This document shows, one piece after another, positions 30,418 to 33,064 of a DNA stretch of 33,064 nt. The translations under genes were made by a program, and so were the position numbers. The notes under the pieces are model-generated. The model saw nothing but the letters and a program-made list of their open reading frames with translations, searched no databases and was not told where the DNA came from. Within the stretch, counting starts at the first letter, position 1, and each line of letters begins with the position of its first letter. This DNA comes from Candidatus Omnitrophota bacterium. GTDB taxonomy: Bacteria > Ratteibacteria > UBA8468 > B48-G9 > JAFGKM01. The stretch spans positions 1 to 33,064 of the forward strand of contig JAFGKM010000023.1 of NCBI GenBank assembly GCA_016928555.1, read 5' to 3'.

Positions 30418-31818
30418 TTATTCTTCTACCAAGCCGTATACGGGAATCTTTATCTCTGGCTGGTCAGGATTATTGGTGTAAACAGTCACATTGCCTTTCA
30501 CGTACCCTGCCGGAATATCTTTATTTAATCTGGCAGAGAGAGTATATTCCTTGTCTTTTTTTGTGGCCTTGACGCTGGTGGAAATGCTGGAGATATCGCT
30601 TTCCATTTTTTCTATCTGCAAGGGTATTTCGCCGGTAGTTGAGATGTCTATTTTGACAGTCGGGGTTTTCCCTCTTTTGACAAAACCAAAAGAGAACATA
30701 GAGGGATGAAATTCTATATCACCGACAATATTGGCGGTTAAGGGAATCTCAACTTTAGGACGGTTTTTGTATGTGGTATGGATAGTTACCTTGCCTCCCA
30801 TACTGCATAACGGTATTTCAGGGGAGAGAGAAACAAACACTTTATATCCTTTACAGGGTTTGTCCGTAATTGGAGAAACGGTTGCAGAGACAAAACGGGG
30901 ATATGTTTCAATCTCGGTTACTTTTACATCTTCTCCCGTTTTGTTTATGAGGCATATCTCCCTGGTGACGGAAGTTCCCTTCTTAACGTCTCCGAAAGTA
31001 ATATTTCTTGGGGAGATAGCAAGGCCTTCTTTTACAATTCCCTGTATCTGGAGCTGTACTATCGGCGTCACAGGATCGTTTGTCTGAACGTAAATCTTAT
31101 GGCGCTGGGGACCATCCCTTCCTGCAGTATCAAAACTGACCTTTATTTCTCCTTTGCCGCCGGGAAGTATATTCTTTCCCGAAAGCAATGCCGCGGTACA
31201 GCCGCAGGTAGTCCTCACATTAGATATGACAAGTTCTTCCTCCCCCTGATTTTTGAAGTTGAATGTATGCTTTATTTGCTGTCCCTGTTCAACCTTATCA
31301 AAACTGTACCCGTATGCGTCAAACCGGATATCAGGTTTTCCGGCATCTGAAGCAGGCAGAGAAATTTTATCTTTTGATACAAGCAGTGCAAAACCGGAGT
31401 AGTACGGCTTGAATTTATCTATTGCAATATGCTGCGGGTCTTTTGGCGAGTCAGTTACAATTATTGTATCTGTCCCTGTCCCCTTTACAACTACGAAATG
31501 ATTATCCCATAGATAGGCAATGGCCGGAATTTCAAGATTGGAAAGTTTATCAAGCCCTATCTTCGTTCCGGTTGCCTGCAACCCTTTCTTTTTAGCCGCA
31601 TTGTAAAGGCCGAGCATGGTAGTTCCTTTATCTTCTTTATAGTCTGAAAGTTTGGAAAGTTCATCAAGACTGGTTTTTACTCCAAACTTTTGGCAGATAA
31701 CCAAAAGGCTTCTAGGTCCGGAAAGAAGAGGGTCAGGCCGCGATTGGGCGAGAAATTTAAGAATGAAACAAAGCGATAGGATTATTAGAGAGTAAATGAT
31801 AAGCCTGCGTTTTTTCAC
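30418..31818 (-). CDS. C39-like pseudopeptidase fused to DUF1573 repeats
   Basis: 466 residues from GTG at 31818, which has CCGGAG seven bases upstream; the earlier ATG at 31872 lies inside the -10 box. One membrane anchor (YSLIILSLCFILKFL) is followed by a C39-like domain (~27-135) where the catalytic cysteine position reads LSGPRSLL (Ser33). The histidine (NHFVVVKG, 107) and aspartate (VTDSP, 123) remain. Residues ~155-466 contain three Ig-like DUF1573/HYDIN-type units, the first with TTCGCTA. Such proteins are periplasmic and their roles are poorly known. The adjacent thioredoxin-CcdA fusion suggests that the CGC cysteines are a redox substrate. Confidence 0.78.
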   Translation of the reverse strand: MKKRRLIIYSLIILSLCFILKFLAQSRPDPLLSGPRSLLVICQKFGVKTSLDELSKLSDYKEDKGTTMLGLYNAAKKKGLQATGTKIGLDKLSNLEIPAIAYLWDNHFVVVKGTGTDTIIVTDSPKDPQHIAIDKFKPYYSGFALLVSKDKISLPASDAGKPDIRFDAYGYSFDKVEQGQQIKHTFNFKNQGEEELVISNVRTTCGCTAALLSGKNILPGGKGEIKVSFDTAGRDGPQRHKIYVQTNDPVTPIVQLQIQGIVKEGLAISPRNITFGDVKKGTSVTREICLINKTGEDVKVTEIETYPRFVSATVSPITDKPCKGYKVFVSLSPEIPLCSMGGKVTIHTTYKNRPKVEIPLTANIVGDIEFHPSMFSFGFVKRGKTPTVKIDISTTGEIPLQIEKMESDISSISTSVKATKKDKEYTLSARLNKDIPAGYVKGNVTVYTNNPDQPEIKIPVYGLVEE

Positions 31819-31862
31819 AATTAACTCCGGAACAATAGTGGAAAAATTATCTATGCACAAAT

Positions 31863-31891
31863 AATTTAACAAGAATGAGGAGAGAAGTCAA
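31863..31891 (-). promoter_or_regulatory. Predicted promoter of the DUF1573-CcdA operon
   Basis: TTGACT (-35, 31886-31891), 17-base spacer, TAAATT (-10, 31863-31868) on the minus strand. The start of transcription should lie about 38 bases before the GTG start at 31818. Confidence 0.75.
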
Positions 31892-31916
31892 ATTTACGAA
31901 TTGTTATTTTAAGTGG

Positions 31917-31975
31917 AGCTCCCGCGGGTAAACCCGTGGCTTCCCTCCTTCGCCAAGGCTTCTGAAGGCGGGTAA
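31917..31975. repeat. Intergenic hairpins between divergent genes
   Basis: CCCGCGGGTAAACCCGTGG (arms CGGGT/ACCCG) and CCTTCGCCAAGGCTTCTGAA plus GGCGG lie between the two divergent promoters. No gene is seen in 31819-32023. The hairpins may be another dispersed repeat, but there is only one copy here. Confidence 0.5.
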
Positions 31976-31988
31976 AATTTAGTATATT

Positions 31989-32017
31989 TTGGGCAAGTTG
32001 AAAAAATGGGTTAAAAT
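31989..32017 (+). promoter_or_regulatory. Predicted leaderless promoter of the radical SAM gene
   Basis: TTGGGC (-35, 31989-31994), 17-base spacer, TAAAAT (-10, 32012-32017), then only 6 bases to the ATG at 32024. This puts the expected transcript start at or next to the start codon. No Shine-Dalgarno sequence precedes it. Confidence 0.55.
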
Positions 32018-32023
32018 ATCTTT

Positions 32024-32977
32024 ATGGAAGGAAAGATAGTATTCGGGCCGGTGCCGTCAAGAAGGCTGGGACAGAGTCTGGGAATCAACAATATCCCGCC
32101 TAAAATATGCAGTTATTCCTGCCTTTACTGCCAGATAGGCAGGACAAAAAATTTCTCAACGGAAAGGAAAGCGTTTTATCCGGTTGAAAAGATTCTGGAT
32201 GAGGTAAGCAAAACGCTTGAACGGCTGAAAGAAAAAAAGGAAAGGATTGATTTTCTTACATTTGTGCCTGACGGGGAGCCGACGCTTGACACAAACCTCG
32301 GCAAAGAGATTGAAGGGCTTAAAAAATTGACGGATATCAAGATAGCGGTTATCACAAACGCATCTTTGCTGTGGAGAGAAGACGTAAGGCATGACCTGAA
32401 AGAAGCCGACCTCGTATCATTAAAAGCAGATGTCGCAGGGAATAAGGAAGCATGGGAAAAAATCAACAGGCCTGCTTCTGAACTTGATTATGATGCCATA
32501 CTTGAAGGCGTAAAGAAATTCTCCGCTGTTTTCAAAGGAAAACTGCTGACGGAAACACTGTTGGTAAAAGGCATAAACGACGGAGAGAAAGATATAAGAA
32601 ACACGGCGGAATTCCTTTCCGGAATAAAACCTGCCGTTGCTTTCATAGGAATCCCCACAAGGCCGCCCGCAGAAAAATGGGTAATGCCTCCCGACGAAGA
32701 AAAAATAACCGCGGCCTACAGAATTTTTACGGAATACGGATTGAACACTGAGTTGATAACCGGCGGGGTAACAGGAAGTTTCGGTTTTACGGGAAACGCC
32801 GAAAATGACCTTCTGAACATTGTTTCCGTGCATCCCATGAGCACCGGGCAGGTAGAAGATTTTCTGAAGAAAGCAGGCGGTTCATGGGATATCATGGCAA
32901 AACTGCTGAAAGAGAAGAAGATAAAAGAGATTGTATACCTGAATCAAAAATATTACCTGAAAAATTTCTCCAAATGA
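32024..32977 (+). CDS. Radical SAM protein (COG0731-like)
   Basis: 317 residues. It opens with GPVPSRRLGQSLGINNIPP and the iron-sulfur motif CSYSCLYCQ (Cys 29, 33, 36 as CxxxCxxC), followed by FVPDGEPTLD (the GEPT-type SAM-binding strand), ITNASLLWREDV and SLKADVAG. The C terminus (~250-317) looks like a winged-helix module (MSTGQVEDFLKKAGG). The family is related by sequence to wyosine-type and other Fe-S oxidoreductases, and its substrate is not known. It is transcribed alone, away from the DUF1573-CcdA operon, and is followed 19 bases later by the 37-bp period repeat. Confidence 0.88.
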   Translation: MEGKIVFGPVPSRRLGQSLGINNIPPKICSYSCLYCQIGRTKNFSTERKAFYPVEKILDEVSKTLERLKEKKERIDFLTFVPDGEPTLDTNLGKEIEGLKKLTDIKIAVITNASLLWREDVRHDLKEADLVSLKADVAGNKEAWEKINRPASELDYDAILEGVKKFSAVFKGKLLTETLLVKGINDGEKDIRNTAEFLSGIKPAVAFIGIPTRPPAEKWVMPPDEEKITAAYRIFTEYGLNTELITGGVTGSFGFTGNAENDLLNIVSVHPMSTGQVEDFLKKAGGSWDIMAKLLKEKKIKEIVYLNQKYYLKNFSK

Positions 32978-32995
32978 GTTGCGCAAATTAAAAAC

Positions 32996-33064
32996 CGCAG
33001 GCTGAAGACCTGCGGCTACCGGTTCAAATGTCCGCAGGCTGAAGACCTGCGGCTACCGGTTCAA
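32996..33064. repeat. Second tandem array of the 25-bp core, period 37 bp, cut by window end
   Basis: Cores CGCAGGCTGAAGACCTGCGG plus CTACC start at 32996 and 33033, with linker GGTTCAAATGTC between them. The linker is 12 bases as in the array at 10999 but unrelated in sequence. The array runs past the window edge, so copy number is unknown. Confidence 0.88.

Noticed and set aside
31819-31872. Earlier ATG for the DUF1573 protein at 31872
   Set aside because: It lies at the -10 box of the predicted promoter; the GTG at 31818 has a ribosome-binding site and directly precedes the membrane anchor.

Overview
The window reads as one contiguous stretch of bacterial chromosome, moderate in GC and densely coded. 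It comes from an organism with a Gram-negative style envelope: there is a lipobox protein, a periplasmic thioredoxin/CcdA fusion, a DUF1573 protein, an FtsX-type permease and a secreted amidase. The mix of an Asp23-accBC-efp-pepQ cluster, split glyQ, DUF559 and very many short palindromic repeats suggests an uncultured or poorly sampled lineage (Omnitrophota-, Nitrospirota- or deep Desulfobacterota-like). Nothing in the sequence settles the phylum. No rRNA, CRISPR array, phage or complete insertion sequence was seen.

Layout. 1-2571 (+): 3' part of uvrA. 2653-17426 (-): a long co-oriented housekeeping run in transcription order DUF559, amiC-like amidase, queD-purC, argB-argD-argF, pepQ, efp-accB-accC-Asp23-PHP, aroD, gdhA, thiL. 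17543-18526 (-): ssrA (tmRNA, found by structure) just downstream of smpB. 18776-20173 (+): a beta-CASP metallo-beta-lactamase with its own promoter. 20310-27424 (-): a four-gene membrane operon of a 57-aa two-helix protein, a TPR lipoprotein, a 1463-aa fusion of a catalytically ruined M28 peptidase domain to an FtsX permease, and an OPT-like transporter. 27708-28721 (-): tRNA-Leu(GAG) and glyQ. 28875-31818 (-): a two-gene periplasmic redox operon (C39-like/DUF1573 protein, then thioredoxin-thioredoxin-CcdA fusion). 32024-32977 (+): a radical SAM protein, probably leaderless.

What stands out is the intergenic DNA. At least six families of short palindromic repeats fill almost every gap, often touching start or stop codons. 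(i) A ~122-bp palindrome occurs in two full copies, each beginning exactly at a stop codon, with compensatory changes in the terminal stems. (ii) A C5-6/G5-6 REP-like palindrome lies at eight loci, and two copies bracket the DUF559 gene base-to-base. (iii) A related palindrome has entered two reading frames (uvrA, aroD) in frame. (iv) A 25-bp core repeats with a 37-bp period at two loci with different linkers. The best candidates for undescribed biology are the pseudopeptidase-FtsX/OPT operon, the DUF559-REP module, the stop-codon-abutting palindrome and the structured gdhA leader with an intrinsic terminator. All homology calls come from reading motifs by eye; no search or folding program was run.
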